Positions 16,652-26,171 are shown, numbered from the stretch's first letter. The stretch is DNA of 64,000 bases from Shewanella sp. Isolate13 (GCF_022398325.1 NZ_JAKEVD010000008.1:101464-165463); one strand, 5' to 3'. Numbers and translations: made by a program. Notes: generated from the letters alone by a model not told the origin.

Positions 16652-19114
16652 TTAGTTTTCACATACGACAAAGGCCTTAGAATCTGGATCTTGCCCTCGT
16701 ATTTCAAACCCTCCAGGTCCTGCCAATTCACCGATAGCTAAACGATAATTAAACCATGAACCTACCTCGTCAGTGTCTAATTCTGACGTCCAAAAGAAAC
16801 GAACTAACGGCCAAGTTGATGCTTCTGCATGGTGTTCATTCATATAGTCATTAAATTGATTAGCGTTAGAAACTAGCTGCTTTCCTCTTCTTTGGCATTC
16901 ATCAATTGCTGTTTCTACTTTTAAAGCTGCATAGCCATACTCTGTTGGGCCTGTTACTTGGTTACCGAACTCGTCGGTATAAACAATATACTCTTTAGAG
17001 TCGACTGACTCATCAAAGTGTGTCTCACTTGCCAAAAGGGGGCGGTGATAAGGAATAAACGCTATAACACTTAATGGCACTGTATCTTTAAATGTGTTGC
17101 TCTCAAATACAGCTAAGGCAGTGATATCTGTAGTACCAATCGCTTCACCAGTAACAACGCCAGTGTCATTATCGATTGTTGCTACAGCGATATTACTGCT
17201 GCTCCAAGAAACCAAGGCTTCAGCCGTCACGTCTAGTGTTGAACCGTCAGAAAACAATGCGGTGGCAGTATAAGCTAAGGTTTTTCCTTCAGGCACTTTT
17301 CCTACTTTAGGCGTTACCTCAATAGTCGTCACGGTAGCAGGTGTAACCGTTAGCTCAGCAGATGCAGTAAATTCAGCGCCATTAGCACTGCCCGAGGCAG
17401 TAATGGTGACGGTACCGACTGCAACAGCGGTTGCGATGCCTGTATCGGTATCGATAGTTGCAATATTGGTATCGCTACTGCTCCAAGACAATGCGCTATC
17501 GGTGGTCACATCTAACACACTTGAGTCCGACATTAACGCTTGTGCAGTAAAGGCTTGCTCCAACCCTGCGACTACAGTGGCATCCAGTGGTGTGATTTGC
17601 AGACTGGTTACTGTGGCATCCGTTACCGTCAGCTCAGCAGATGCAGTAAATTCAGCGCCATTGGCACTGCCCGAGGCAGTAATGGTAACGGTACCGACTG
17701 CAACAGCGGTTGCGATGCCTGTATCGGTATCGATAGTTGCAATATTGGTATCGCTACTGCTCCAAGACAATGCACTATCGGTGGTCACATCTAACACACT
17801 TGAATCTGACATTAACGCTTGCGCTGTAAAGGCTTGCTCCAACCCTGCGACTACAGTGGCATCCAGTGGTGTGATTTGCAGACTGGTTACAGTGGCATCC
17901 GTGACGGTCAGCTCAGCAGATGCAGTAAACTCAGCGCCATTGGCACTGCCCGAGGCAGTAATGGTAACGGTACCGACTGCAACAGCGGTTGCGATGCCTG
18001 TATCGGTATCGATAGTTGCAATATTGGTATCGCTACTGCTCCAAGACAATGCACTATCGGTGGTCACATCTAACACACTTGAGTCTGACATTAATGCTTG
18101 TGCAGTAAAGGCTTGCTCTAACCCTGCTACCACACTAGCCTGAGTTGGCGTGATTTGTAGACTGGTTACAGTGGCATCCGTTACCGTCAGCTCAGCAGAT
18201 GCAGTAAATTCAGCGCCATTAGCACTGCCCGAGGCGGTAATGGTAACGGTGCCGATTGCAACAGCGGTTGCGATACCTGTATCGGTATCGATAGTTGCAA
18301 TATTGCTGTCGCTACTGCTCCAAGACAATGCACTATCGGTGGTCACATCTAACACACTTGAATCTGACATTAATGCTTGTGCAGTAAAAGCTTGCTCTAA
18401 CCCTGCTACCACACTAGCCTGAGTTGGCGTGATTTGTAGACTGGTTACAGTGGCATCCGTTACCGTCAGCTCAGCAGATGCAGTAAATTCAGCGCCATTA
18501 GCATTACCCGAGGCGGTAATGGTAACGGTACCGATTGCAACAGCGGTTGCGATACCTGTATCGGTATCGATAGTTGCAATATTGCTGTCGCTACTGCTCC
18601 AAGACAATGCAGCATTCGTCGTCACATCTAGCACACTTGAGTCTGACATTAATGCTTGTGCAGTAAAGGCTTGCTCTAATCCAGCTGCAATACTGGTATT
18701 CGCTGGCGTCACTTGTAGGTTCATAACGATTGCATCTGTCACGATCAACTCTACCGACTCAGCAAAAGTACTACCATCCACACTGCCCGAGGCAGTAATG
18801 GTGACCGTACCGACTGCAACACTGGTTGCGATGCCTGTATCGGTGTCGATAGTTGCAATATTGCTGTCGCTGCTGCTCCAAGACAATGCGCTATCGGTGG
18901 TCACATCAACAACAGTGTTATCACTCATCTTTGCTAACGCTTTGTATTGCAAACTTAAACCTGCCGGGCTTTGTGCAATGGCTGGTGTAACTTGTAAGCT
19001 CACAACTGTGCTTTCATCTGGTCCAGCTACTAACCCTTTATCATCGCTACCGCATGCGGTAAGGGTTAACACTGCTATAAGCATCAGTGAAAAAAATTGT
19101 ATTAATCGTTTCAT
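16652..19114 (-). CDS. Lipoprotein with seven Ig-like (Big_2) repeats and a C-terminal cap
   Basis: The 820-residue protein starts with a lipoprotein signal (LTLTAC, acylated Cys21). Seven bacterial Ig-like repeats of about 93 residues follow, each with LQITP at the start, SWSSSDSNIATID in the middle and GTVTITASG near the end. Repeats 3-6 are almost identical and repeat 7 is divergent. The last 150 residues (from IPYHRPLLASETHF) form a distinct domain with CQRRGKQLVS and WTSELDTDEVGSWFNY, reminiscent of C-type-lectin-like caps of invasin-type proteins (inference). Its ATG overlaps the stop of the upstream OmpA gene by 4 bases. An adhesin or surface stalk is likely. Confidence 0.88.
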   Translation of the reverse strand: MKRLIQFFSLMLIAVLTLTACGSDDKGLVAGPDESTVVSLQVTPAIAQSPAGLSLQYKALAKMSDNTVVDVTTDSALSWSSSDSNIATIDTDTGIATSVAVGTVTITASGSVDGSTFAESVELIVTDAIVMNLQVTPANTSIAAGLEQAFTAQALMSDSSVLDVTTNAALSWSSSDSNIATIDTDTGIATAVAIGTVTITASGNANGAEFTASAELTVTDATVTSLQITPTQASVVAGLEQAFTAQALMSDSSVLDVTTDSALSWSSSDSNIATIDTDTGIATAVAIGTVTITASGSANGAEFTASAELTVTDATVTSLQITPTQASVVAGLEQAFTAQALMSDSSVLDVTTDSALSWSSSDTNIATIDTDTGIATAVAVGTVTITASGSANGAEFTASAELTVTDATVTSLQITPLDATVVAGLEQAFTAQALMSDSSVLDVTTDSALSWSSSDTNIATIDTDTGIATAVAVGTVTITASGSANGAEFTASAELTVTDATVTSLQITPLDATVVAGLEQAFTAQALMSDSSVLDVTTDSALSWSSSDTNIATIDTDTGIATAVAVGTVTITASGSANGAEFTASAELTVTPATVTTIEVTPKVGKVPEGKTLAYTATALFSDGSTLDVTAEALVSWSSSNIAVATIDNDTGVVTGEAIGTTDITALAVFESNTFKDTVPLSVIAFIPYHRPLLASETHFDESVDSKEYIVYTDEFGNQVTGPTEYGYAALKVETAIDECQRRGKQLVSNANQFNDYMNEHHAEASTWPLVRFFWTSELDTDEVGSWFNYRLAIGELAGPGGFEIRGQDPDSKAFVVCEN
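17330..18930 (-). repeat. 279-bp tandem repeats encoding the Ig-like domains
   Basis: The landmark TAATGGTGACGGTACCGAC or a close variant recurs at 17401, 17680, 17959, 18238, 18517 and 18796, a spacing of exactly 279 bases (93 codons). The central units are almost identical, so recombination could add or remove domains without breaking the frame. Confidence 0.9.
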
Positions 19115-20181
19115 TGTGGCTCTCCAGTATTAACGTGTGCTTTAGATTTAAACTCTACCTCTGTTTTTCTGTTCAACGCTCTCCCCTCGGCAGTGTCATT
19201 ACTCGCTTTGGGTCTAAGTTCGCCGTTGCCTCGAACGGTAATACGCTCGGCATCCACACCTTTTGAAATTAAATGATTGCCAACGGCTTGCGCACGCTTC
19301 TCTGATAAGGTTTGGTTATATCCCATGACACCTTTACTGTCGGCATTACCCGTGATCACGACCGTTCCTTGGCTTTGTTTGGCTTTTTCAATCAATGGTG
19401 GTAACTCATTAGAGTCATCATGGAACGAAGTGGAGTCAAAATCAGAATCCAATAAAACTCGAGTCACCGTGGCAGGCACAACAACAGGATTTGCATTTGT
19501 TGTAATTACAGCAGGAATGGTTTTTACGGTAGCACTTGTGGTAGCTCTTGCAGCGGAGCCAAAGCGATAGGTTAGACCTAGCGAACCAAAGTAAGCGTCT
19601 GAAGATGCGCGATTATCATTTGCATCGCCTATAAACTGATATTCAGCCCGAACAGATAAACGCTCTGTTAGCTTATAATCAAGCCCGACTGCGGTTGTTA
19701 GCCCCCAGCCAGATGGTTTTGAGTCACCCGCCCATGACGTTTCTCTATCAATATATTGATAAGCTCCACCTAATCGAGCATATAGGGCTACGCGCTCGGT
19801 TAAGCCATATGAAAACTTTGCCGTTAGCTCTGCACCAGACATATTCGCCTTGGTGTAGCCCCCTTGATATAGCGCCGATATCGTGCCGTAATTGGTAGCC
19901 CCAGCTTCAAGGGCAAACCAGTCATTAAATTGATAACCACCATATAGTCCGTAACCCATAGAGTTATCATCGCAGTCGATAGCATTTTTAGCACAGGCAC
20001 CGTGAAATTCAGAGAATCCACCTCTAGCACCAACATACCAATTCGGCGTTTCAACAGGTACAAATGTGCTAGTGTTGGTAATATTAGTATTTGAGTCTGT
20101 AGGTAAATCAGCATTAGCTGCAAATACGGGCATGATTGGCAGCAAGCTGACCAATAACACTCCACTTCCAGTTCTTTTCAT
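19111..20181 (-). CDS. OmpA-family outer-membrane protein
   Basis: The 356-residue protein has a signal peptide (LLVSLLPIMPVFA), an N-terminal eight-strand OmpA-like barrel (NWYVGARGGFSEF to GSLGLTYRFG, about 45-205) and a C-terminal OmpA/MotB peptidoglycan-binding domain (VVITGNADSKG, LSEKRAQAVGNHLISKGV, RALNRKTEVEF). A Thr/Val-rich linker joins the two. Two cysteines near GACAKNAIDCDD may form a loop disulfide. Its stop overlaps the start of the Ig-repeat lipoprotein (ATGA), so both products are made together. This suggests a paired surface structure anchored to the cell wall. Confidence 0.92.
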   Translation of the reverse strand: MKRTGSGVLLVSLLPIMPVFAANADLPTDSNTNITNTSTFVPVETPNWYVGARGGFSEFHGACAKNAIDCDDNSMGYGLYGGYQFNDWFALEAGATNYGTISALYQGGYTKANMSGAELTAKFSYGLTERVALYARLGGAYQYIDRETSWAGDSKPSGWGLTTAVGLDYKLTERLSVRAEYQFIGDANDNRASSDAYFGSLGLTYRFGSAARATTSATVKTIPAVITTNANPVVVPATVTRVLLDSDFDSTSFHDDSNELPPLIEKAKQSQGTVVITGNADSKGVMGYNQTLSEKRAQAVGNHLISKGVDAERITVRGNGELRPKASNDTAEGRALNRKTEVEFKSKAHVNTGEPQ

Positions 20182-20600
20182 TACAATTCCCCCCCATAAG
20201 AACTTGCAGTTTTAAGCAAAATATAAGTGTTAAACCTTATATATTTCATCTATATAAAGCCGGGCATTGTGACAAATAACCAAACGCTGAAACCATAAGT
20301 GCAGCGAATAACCATGATATGAAACGCTTATCTAACTGATTAATTTTTAACTGAAATCCGCAACCATGCTAAAAAGGAAGCACAAAACGCTTATGGGAGG
20401 TAACACGTGTTTATTATTGTTTTTTGTGATCTATATCCATATCTAAAATAAGAATATGTCTTCGTTAAGTCGCTATGTAGGCACATTTAAGAAATTTCGT
20501 TGACTAGTAACCCACACTGTAGATCTGTTCCCGCTAAATTCCGAAACCAGAATGCACGACTTAATGAACAAGGTTTTGTCTCTTGGAGCATTTTGTTTTC
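20182..20600. other. Intergenic region upstream of the OmpA gene
   Basis: About 420 AT-rich bases with no convincing gene. It should hold the promoter for the OmpA/Ig-lipoprotein operon. I see no recognised operator. Confidence 0.35.
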
Positions 20601-20720
20601 CCCATAAAAAAACCTCCGACATGCGGAGGTTTTTTATTATCTAACTTTGATTACCGAACTAATGGTATCAAATTGAGATTAGAACTTCTGGCTGATACGT
20701 AAGTAGTATGTACGACCTAA
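20601..20720 (-). repeat. Direct repeat of TonB-receptor 3' end, copy B (original)
   Basis: This copy is part of the intact receptor gene and its terminator. It matches 16141-16259 apart from one substitution (A for G near 20677) and one extra A in the A-run. Confidence 0.9.
20606..20637 (-). terminator. Terminator of the TonB-dependent receptor gene
   Basis: The stem AACCTCCG/CGGAGGTT is followed by a T-run on either strand. It lies about 40 bases past the receptor stop. Confidence 0.85.
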
Positions 20721-23324
20721 TACATCGTATAGACCTACATTCACATCACGGTAATCGGCGTAAGTGTAGTAGTTTGGCGCCTCAGCGTCGAACACGTTGT
20801 TGACACCTACAGTAATCGTACCGTTTAGCGCGTGGTTATAAGCAAACTGTACGTTGTGCTTAAAGTAGCTTGAGTAGTCTTCATAGCCATCCCAATCAGA
20901 TAGTTCACGATAGTACTCTGCAGACTGGCTGCCAATGTATACCGTAGTCCATGCTGCTTGGAAATCATCATAGCTCCATGAAGCGGCGAAGTTACCACGC
21001 CAGTCTGGCGTATCGACAACACCTGCGTAATCAATCATTTCAGATTCAGCGTCGTCTTGCTTCTTGAAATCGATTACGTGTGATAGATCTACTTTAAAGT
21101 TCCAGTCACCGAAACCTGTCTCTAGGTTATATGCTGTCACAAAGTCGATACCTGAAGTCTCAACCGTTGCGATGTTACGTACACCAGACTCGATGTATTC
21201 AATCTGACCGTCTGGACCACGAGTCACATATGGAGAAGAACCATCACGTAATTCATCACGTAAGATATCATCAACACTTACTGATTCAATCTTATTGTCA
21301 TAAGTGATTGAGTAGTAAGAAAGTTCAATGTTCCAATCATCGGTTACGTTCCACACACCACCAAGAGTGAATGAATTGCCCTCTTCCGCTTCTAGATTTG
21401 GGTTACCACCGTACCAAGTCTTATGCTGGTTGTTGGTATTACAGTAGTTCTCGTCGTCATTACCTGGGGTGTTACACCATAGGCTATCAACCGCCTTTTC
21501 AAAACTTAGCGCTTGTGATGAGAACATCTCGCCCATGTTAGGCGCACGGAAAGAATCACCATAGCTTGCACGAAGAAGTAGTGAATCTACTGGGCGCCAG
21601 CTCAGACCAAACTTTGGAACAACCGCATCGAAGGTAGATGAATTAACCACTTCACCTTCTGCACCTGTTAGTGTGCCTTCCTGCTCATAACGCTCATAAC
21701 GAACGGCTGCAGACACTTCAATATCAGCTGGTAAGCCCATTTGGAATTCTAAGTAACCCGCGGTACGATCACGTGTAGCATCGACGTCATCACCACCAGA
21801 ACCACCTGAGATGATCCCCGCTGCAGACTCAGGATCACTGGTTTGCTTAAAGTCGATCATCTCATACTCAGCGCCAGCGACCATAGCAAGAGTTACACTA
21901 TCATTTTCCATGATTAATGTTGAAACCAAACCATCAAGCTGAGTACTTTCAAACTTACCCTGATAAACACCAGTGTGAGCCGCACTACGATATAGTTCAG
22001 TCATCTGCTGATCCCATTCCGCATAGCTCATGCCAGAAGTGTTGAAAATATCATACTTCTCAGAATCAATGCCTTGCTGGATTAAGTTATCGTTAACTAG
22101 GTTGTAGTTGAATGAATTAGTTGTCGAAGTTGAATGCTGAACATTCGCTTCCCAGTCGAGTCCGTTGCCCACTTCTGCATAACCTACAAGGCCTGCAAGA
22201 ATATCGAAGTTGTTGGTTTCAGTGAGGGTATCACGCTCTCCGATCTGCACTGAACGCATACGGATCTCAGTGATATCTTCACCCGTTGGGTTGTAGATAT
22301 TGTCCTTACTCATTGTAGGGATGTTAGTCGATACAGGCGTACCCGCATAGCGCGTCTCAGTTTCAGCTAAAGAAGCTGATGCACGACCTCTAAACTGGAT
22401 GTCATCAGTGATTTCATAGTTGAAGTTCGATAACAAAGAGTTACGAGTCACATCACCAAAAAGCTTAGTCACCTCACCGTAACTGTATAAACAACGTCCA
22501 GCGCTGTCTGCTACAACATTTTCAGTCTCGGCACACATCTCCTGGTTGCTTCCCCAGTCACCCGATGCAGTCTTATAGTTAGGAACAGAGCTGAAGCTAC
22601 TATATGCGTTATATGAAGGATCATCTAAGTTCCAAACATCGCGGTCCATAACCGCATCAGTACCGTAATACTCATAAGTTAGGGTGATGTTACCCTTGTC
22701 AGTGTTATAACCGGTTGCGATAGATAAACGATTTGCGTCGCCACCGTCAATTTCAGGCATTTCAGTGCTGTAATCTAGCTGAACACCATCAAATTCTTTC
22801 TTGGTAATGATGTTAACCACACCCGCTACGGCATCAGAGCCATAAACAGCCGATGCACCATCGCGAAGAATTTCAATACGCTCAACAATTGCCATAGGGA
22901 TAGATGATGTATCAGCTACAGAACCAGAGCTAGAACTGGTACCAGGCATACGACGGCCATCTAACAGTACAAGTGTTGCAGAAGAACCCAGACCACGAAG
23001 GTTAACACTGCTTGTTGAGCTTGCACCCGCGCCATAGCCCGATGTACCACGCCATGAACCGAAACTGTTAATTGCCGAGTTATTTAATACGTCAGCAACT
23101 GTTTTCTCACCCGTCATAGCAATATCAGCTGCATTAATAACAGTCACTGGAGAAACTGTTTCCATATCAACTTGCTTAATACGCGAACCGGTTACTTCGA
23201 TGCGTTCTACTTTTTCATCTACAGCTTCTTCTGCAAATGCAAATCCAGATAAAGCAACACTTGTCGCGGCAGCGGCTATAAAGCTACGACGTACTGCTTT
23301 TGCGGTTAAGGTTACTGAGTTCAT
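20679..23324 (-). CDS. TonB-dependent outer-membrane receptor
   Basis: The 881-residue protein has a signal peptide ending AFAEEAVDE, a TonB box-like segment VERIEVTGSRI, a plug domain (VSPVTVINAADIAMTG, LRGLGSSATLVLLDGRR, VERIEILRDGASAVYGSDAVAGVVNI) and a 22-strand barrel ending in LGRTYYLRISQKF with the terminal Phe needed for assembly. Such receptors import large or scarce substrates (siderophores, cobalamin, glycans, peptides) using the TonB proton-motive system. The substrate cannot be told: no degradative or transport genes are adjacent. The plug style resembles the many receptors of Shewanella and Alteromonas. Confidence 0.93.
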   Translation of the reverse strand: MNSVTLTAKAVRRSFIAAAATSVALSGFAFAEEAVDEKVERIEVTGSRIKQVDMETVSPVTVINAADIAMTGEKTVADVLNNSAINSFGSWRGTSGYGAGASSTSSVNLRGLGSSATLVLLDGRRMPGTSSSSGSVADTSSIPMAIVERIEILRDGASAVYGSDAVAGVVNIITKKEFDGVQLDYSTEMPEIDGGDANRLSIATGYNTDKGNITLTYEYYGTDAVMDRDVWNLDDPSYNAYSSFSSVPNYKTASGDWGSNQEMCAETENVVADSAGRCLYSYGEVTKLFGDVTRNSLLSNFNYEITDDIQFRGRASASLAETETRYAGTPVSTNIPTMSKDNIYNPTGEDITEIRMRSVQIGERDTLTETNNFDILAGLVGYAEVGNGLDWEANVQHSTSTTNSFNYNLVNDNLIQQGIDSEKYDIFNTSGMSYAEWDQQMTELYRSAAHTGVYQGKFESTQLDGLVSTLIMENDSVTLAMVAGAEYEMIDFKQTSDPESAAGIISGGSGGDDVDATRDRTAGYLEFQMGLPADIEVSAAVRYERYEQEGTLTGAEGEVVNSSTFDAVVPKFGLSWRPVDSLLLRASYGDSFRAPNMGEMFSSQALSFEKAVDSLWCNTPGNDDENYCNTNNQHKTWYGGNPNLEAEEGNSFTLGGVWNVTDDWNIELSYYSITYDNKIESVSVDDILRDELRDGSSPYVTRGPDGQIEYIESGVRNIATVETSGIDFVTAYNLETGFGDWNFKVDLSHVIDFKKQDDAESEMIDYAGVVDTPDWRGNFAASWSYDDFQAAWTTVYIGSQSAEYYRELSDWDGYEDYSSYFKHNVQFAYNHALNGTITVGVNNVFDAEAPNYYTYADYRDVNVGLYDVLGRTYYLRISQKF

Positions 23325-24435
23325 ATTTATCCCCTCATATTCCGCATTATCAAATGCCAGAATAGTTATATTTATTTTTTATTCTTTAAAAGGAAGTTAA
23401 TCACTTCGCAATAAATACTGTTTAAATTTAACTTTTAAGTCAACCGATATCACATAAAAATAACTATAAAGATATTAATTGATACAAACAACTTAACAAT
23501 AGCACCTAGACAAAACAGAAATAAACTTAAAAAACAAGCACTTAAACAACGCTTCCTGTGTAACAAATAAATCAATAAACTTCATTACTTTAACAACAGC
23601 ATTAAATTTAAAATGTTACTCAATGGTGACAATTGTTAATCGAATTAACATAACGATTAATACCCAATCTATAAGAAAACAGCAAAAAAACTCAACAGTA
23701 GAGATTTAGATATAAGAAATAGCTCAATTAACCCACGAGACAATGTTAAAACCAGCGCAATACAAAATAAACATTTTTATTACAATTGCCTCTATTTGTA
23801 TCAGCGATATTCACCCCTGCTTTTCATTTTTATTCTGTAAAATAGCGGATTCCATTAATTGAAAAAATTAACATCTTAAAAACAAATATGACGCCATGAG
23901 CGCTTTTTAGTTATTTTTTAATATGTGGAGTTAAATAGAATTAAAACGATCCTTCCACCATCACTGAAATAAAAAGCAGAAGGATTAGTGATGAGTTCAA
24001 CAAATAAAAAACCAAAAAACTACTTACTGAAATAAAATCGATATAATAAGTCACCAAAGCAACGCATTGCAGTTAATCGTACATACTGTTATGTGAACTA
24101 GGTAGAAGCTAGAGTTAAAAAATCCACTAAGTGCAAAGCCAATGCCTTCTTACTAGCAGAGACTTAGTCACTGGCTATCAAAAATACATTGTAATCTTGT
24201 TATCTATCTAAGCTTGCACTTATTGTTTGAGAGTTGTGGTAGGAAGAAGCAGTCGATATTGAGAGATGGTCACGTTTGACATATTGAAGTGAGCGATGGC
24301 GAATGGTGACTAAGTTTTACCATTAGTTGAAATTAACTTAGCCGTCTTTTCCTGAAGCCTAATGGCTCTATCGTGATAGTACTGACAATATGGCCATTCT
24401 GACGCAAAATACCAACCTATAGACATGATCGAGCA
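23325..24435. other. AT-rich 1.1-kb region without a clear gene
   Basis: I find no supported gene here. The first 600 bases upstream of the TonB receptor are very AT-rich. TGTTAAT-CGA-ATTAACA at 23634-23650 is a 17-base inverted repeat that could be an operator. Around 24310-24420 the reverse strand reads a short peptide-like frame (GILRQNGHIVSTITIEPLG) ending at a stop, possibly a decayed coding remnant. A repeat element follows at 24436. Confidence 0.4.
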
Positions 24436-24764
24436 ATACCAATCACTATAAGCATTTAGTCACTCAACGAGAGTTTAGCGGTTTTGAAGCAAGGTCATTA
24501 CGTGCTTCAGCTTTAATGACATTAGTTCCCCTCATGCAGCTCGCAACGATTGAGGAGCATAGTTGTTCTGAGGTTAATCTCGCTCTTTGTTCATTAAGAG
24601 TTACTGCATCATAACCGCTAAAACTTGCCATTATGAAGCGTTTTTGGCTGCCTACTTCTGCGTTGACTAGCTTTATAAGGGAACACCATTATTGCAGCTA
24701 TTCGCCTTGAATTGGTTTGCCAAAAATCGCTCTGAGTAGATCAGATTCTTATACTAATTGGTAT
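24436..24764. repeat. MITE-like repeat, copy 2 (329 bp)
   Basis: It starts ATACCAATCACTATAAG and ends ATACTAATTGGTAT. Internal blocks such as GAGAGTTTAGCGG, AAGGTCATTA, GAGCATAGTTG, GCCTACTTCTGCGTTGA, TTCGCCTTGAATTGG and CTCTGAGTAGATCA are shared with copy 3, and the second half in reverse complement with copy 1. No protein is encoded. Confidence 0.8.
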
Positions 24765-24792
24765 AATTGATGAGCTAAGATAGCCACTGAAA

Positions 24793-24826
24793 ACAAAAAA
24801 GGAGCCAAATGGCTCCTTTTTTGTTT
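24793..24826 (-). terminator. Terminator of ndk
   Basis: The stem AAAAAAGGAGCC/GGCTCCTTTTTT with an AAAT loop lies directly after the ndk stop and is symmetric enough to work both ways. Confidence 0.85.
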
Positions 24827-24838
24827 AACACATTCGAA

Positions 24839-25270
24839 TTAACGAGTGCGTGGGCATAGCTCTTCAGTGCTGAAGAAGTACGCGATTTCACGCTCTGCAG
24901 ATGCTACAGCGTCTGAACCGTGAACTGCGTTTTCATCGATGCTATCAGCGAAATCACTACGGATAGTGCCACGAGCAGCTTCAGCTGGGTTAGTTGCACC
25001 CATGATTTCACGGTTAGCAAGAACAGCGTTTTCGCCTTCTAAAACTTGAACACAGATAGGACCAGAAGTCATAAATGCAACTAGCGCACCAAAGAATGGA
25101 CGCTCGCTGTGCTCAGCGTAAAAGCCTTCAGCTTGCTCTTGGCTTAGGTGAACCATTTTAGAAGCGATGATTTTCAGGCCAGCCGTTTCAAAACGGTTGT
25201 AGATAGCGCCAATGTGGTTTTTTGCAACTGCATCAGGCTTAATGATAGAAAAAGTACGTTCGATAGCCAT
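24839..25270 (-). CDS. ndk: Nucleoside diphosphate kinase
   Basis: The 143-residue enzyme transfers phosphate from ATP to NDPs to balance the nucleotide pools. It has [15 protein letters not shown] at the N-terminus and the active-site histidine in [20 protein letters not shown]. Length matches the bacterial form. It is a single gene with a terminator. The reverse-strand ATG follows GAAGGAAGC. Confidence 0.98.
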   Translation of the reverse strand: MAIERTFSIIKPDAVAKNHIGAIYNRFETAGLKIIASKMVHLSQEQAEGFYAEHSERPFFGALVAFMTSGPICVQVLEGENAVLANREIMGATNPAEAARGTIRSDFADSIDENAVHGSDAVASAEREIAYFFSTEELCPRTR

Positions 25271-25498
25271 GAAAAGCTTCCTTCTTATATAAACGGGTTT
25301 TAATTTTCGCGCGGATTATACGAAATTAAAGGCCCATTGCCTACCCTTAAGCCCCAATCTAGTTGAGATAAGTCCGATATCGAAACGGAAAAATCGCGAG
25401 CGGCTCACACTTTATCGCGATTCCAACCTGTTTAATTAGATAAAACAGCAACTACTAAACAATTGAATGACAATAGAAGCCAATCAACCTAAAGTTGA

Positions 25499-25663
25499 TT
25501 ACTTGCGGTTTTTAACCCAAATAAAGCCTACCGCAAGTACCGCTAGCAAGGCTATCGCAGGAGCAAGATCAACAAAATGATGAAATAATCCCACGCCACC
25601 GTGGCCCTCATGTGCCATTACGGACATAGGTAATAACAATACTGCTAGTAATAACTTACGCAT
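25499..25663 (-). CDS. 54-residue His-rich exported or membrane peptide
   Basis: The frame reads a signal-like start (MRKLLLAVLLLPMSVMA), a His/Gly patch HEGHGGVGLFHHF, a hydrophobic helix (LAPAIALLAVLAVGFIWV) and a basic tail KNRK. GGAAG lies 5 bases before the ATG. The five histidines close to the predicted cleavage site would face the periplasm and could bind a metal (inference). It stands alone between ndk and iscX. The pattern resembles the N-terminus of HupE-like nickel/cobalt proteins, but the peptide is far shorter. Confidence 0.6.
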   Translation of the reverse strand: MRKLLLAVLLLPMSVMAHEGHGGVGLFHHFVDLAPAIALLAVLAVGFIWVKNRK

Positions 25664-25851
25664 ACGAACTTCCTTTTTTGTTTGATATTGTAATTTAATG
25701 GCTTAACTTAAAATCAATCACCACATAACGCTAGGCTAAAGTGGATCTGCCATAGGGCTATTGATACGGATCAAAACAAGACGGCTTTCCCCCCGCCAAG
25801 GAAGTCAGACAAGATGCAGGTCACACTTTGACCGCATTGAGCATTAATGCG

Positions 25852-26049
25852 TCACTTCTCAGCAATCCAGTTTGCTTGGATGGCTTCTAGCACTCTTTCA
25901 TTACAATGAGTCGGATCGTCATCAAAAGCCTCAAGGCCTAATACCCACTCATTAAGATCAGTAAACCGAATCGTTTCAGGTTCAACGTCCGGATATTTGT
26001 CGATTAATTGCAGTGCTATCTCTAACGAATCAATCCATTTTAGCTTCAT
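25852..26049 (-). CDS. iscX: Fe-S assembly protein IscX (YfhJ)
   Basis: The 65-residue acidic protein matches IscX: KWIDSLEIALQLIDKYPDVEP, then FTDLNEWVLGLEAFDDDP and LEAIQANWI. IscX binds IscS and iron and modulates the ISC machinery. It usually follows fdx in the isc operon. Here a 368-base gap, a terminator after fdx and a repeat-element remnant separate it, so it probably needs its own promoter. GGAGG precedes the ATG. Confidence 0.95.
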   Translation of the reverse strand: MKLKWIDSLEIALQLIDKYPDVEPETIRFTDLNEWVLGLEAFDDDPTHCNERVLEAIQANWIAEK

Positions 26050-26088
26050 AGGAGGCTCCTTGGGCTCAAACTGATATTAATCAGTATA

Positions 26089-26171
26089 ATACCTATCTGT
26101 ATAAAGGTTTAATCACTGAGCGAGCGTTGAATGAATTTACCAAAAAATACACTAAGTAGATGAAATTCTTA
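26089..26171. repeat. Short deletion derivative of the MITE-like repeat
   Basis: The left part (ATACCTATCTGTATAAAGG then TCACTGAGCGAGCGTT) matches the left end of copies 2 and 3. The right part (GAATTTACCAAAAA, CTAAGTAGATGAAATTCTTA) matches their right end. The interior and the final palindrome are missing. It sits between fdx and iscX. Confidence 0.55.

Noticed and set aside
17403..19133. Plus-strand open frames opposite the Ig-repeat lipoprotein
   Set aside because: They repeat with the 279-base period only because they mirror the lipoprotein domains. There is no ribosome site, and the reverse frame has clear Ig-like domains and a lipobox.
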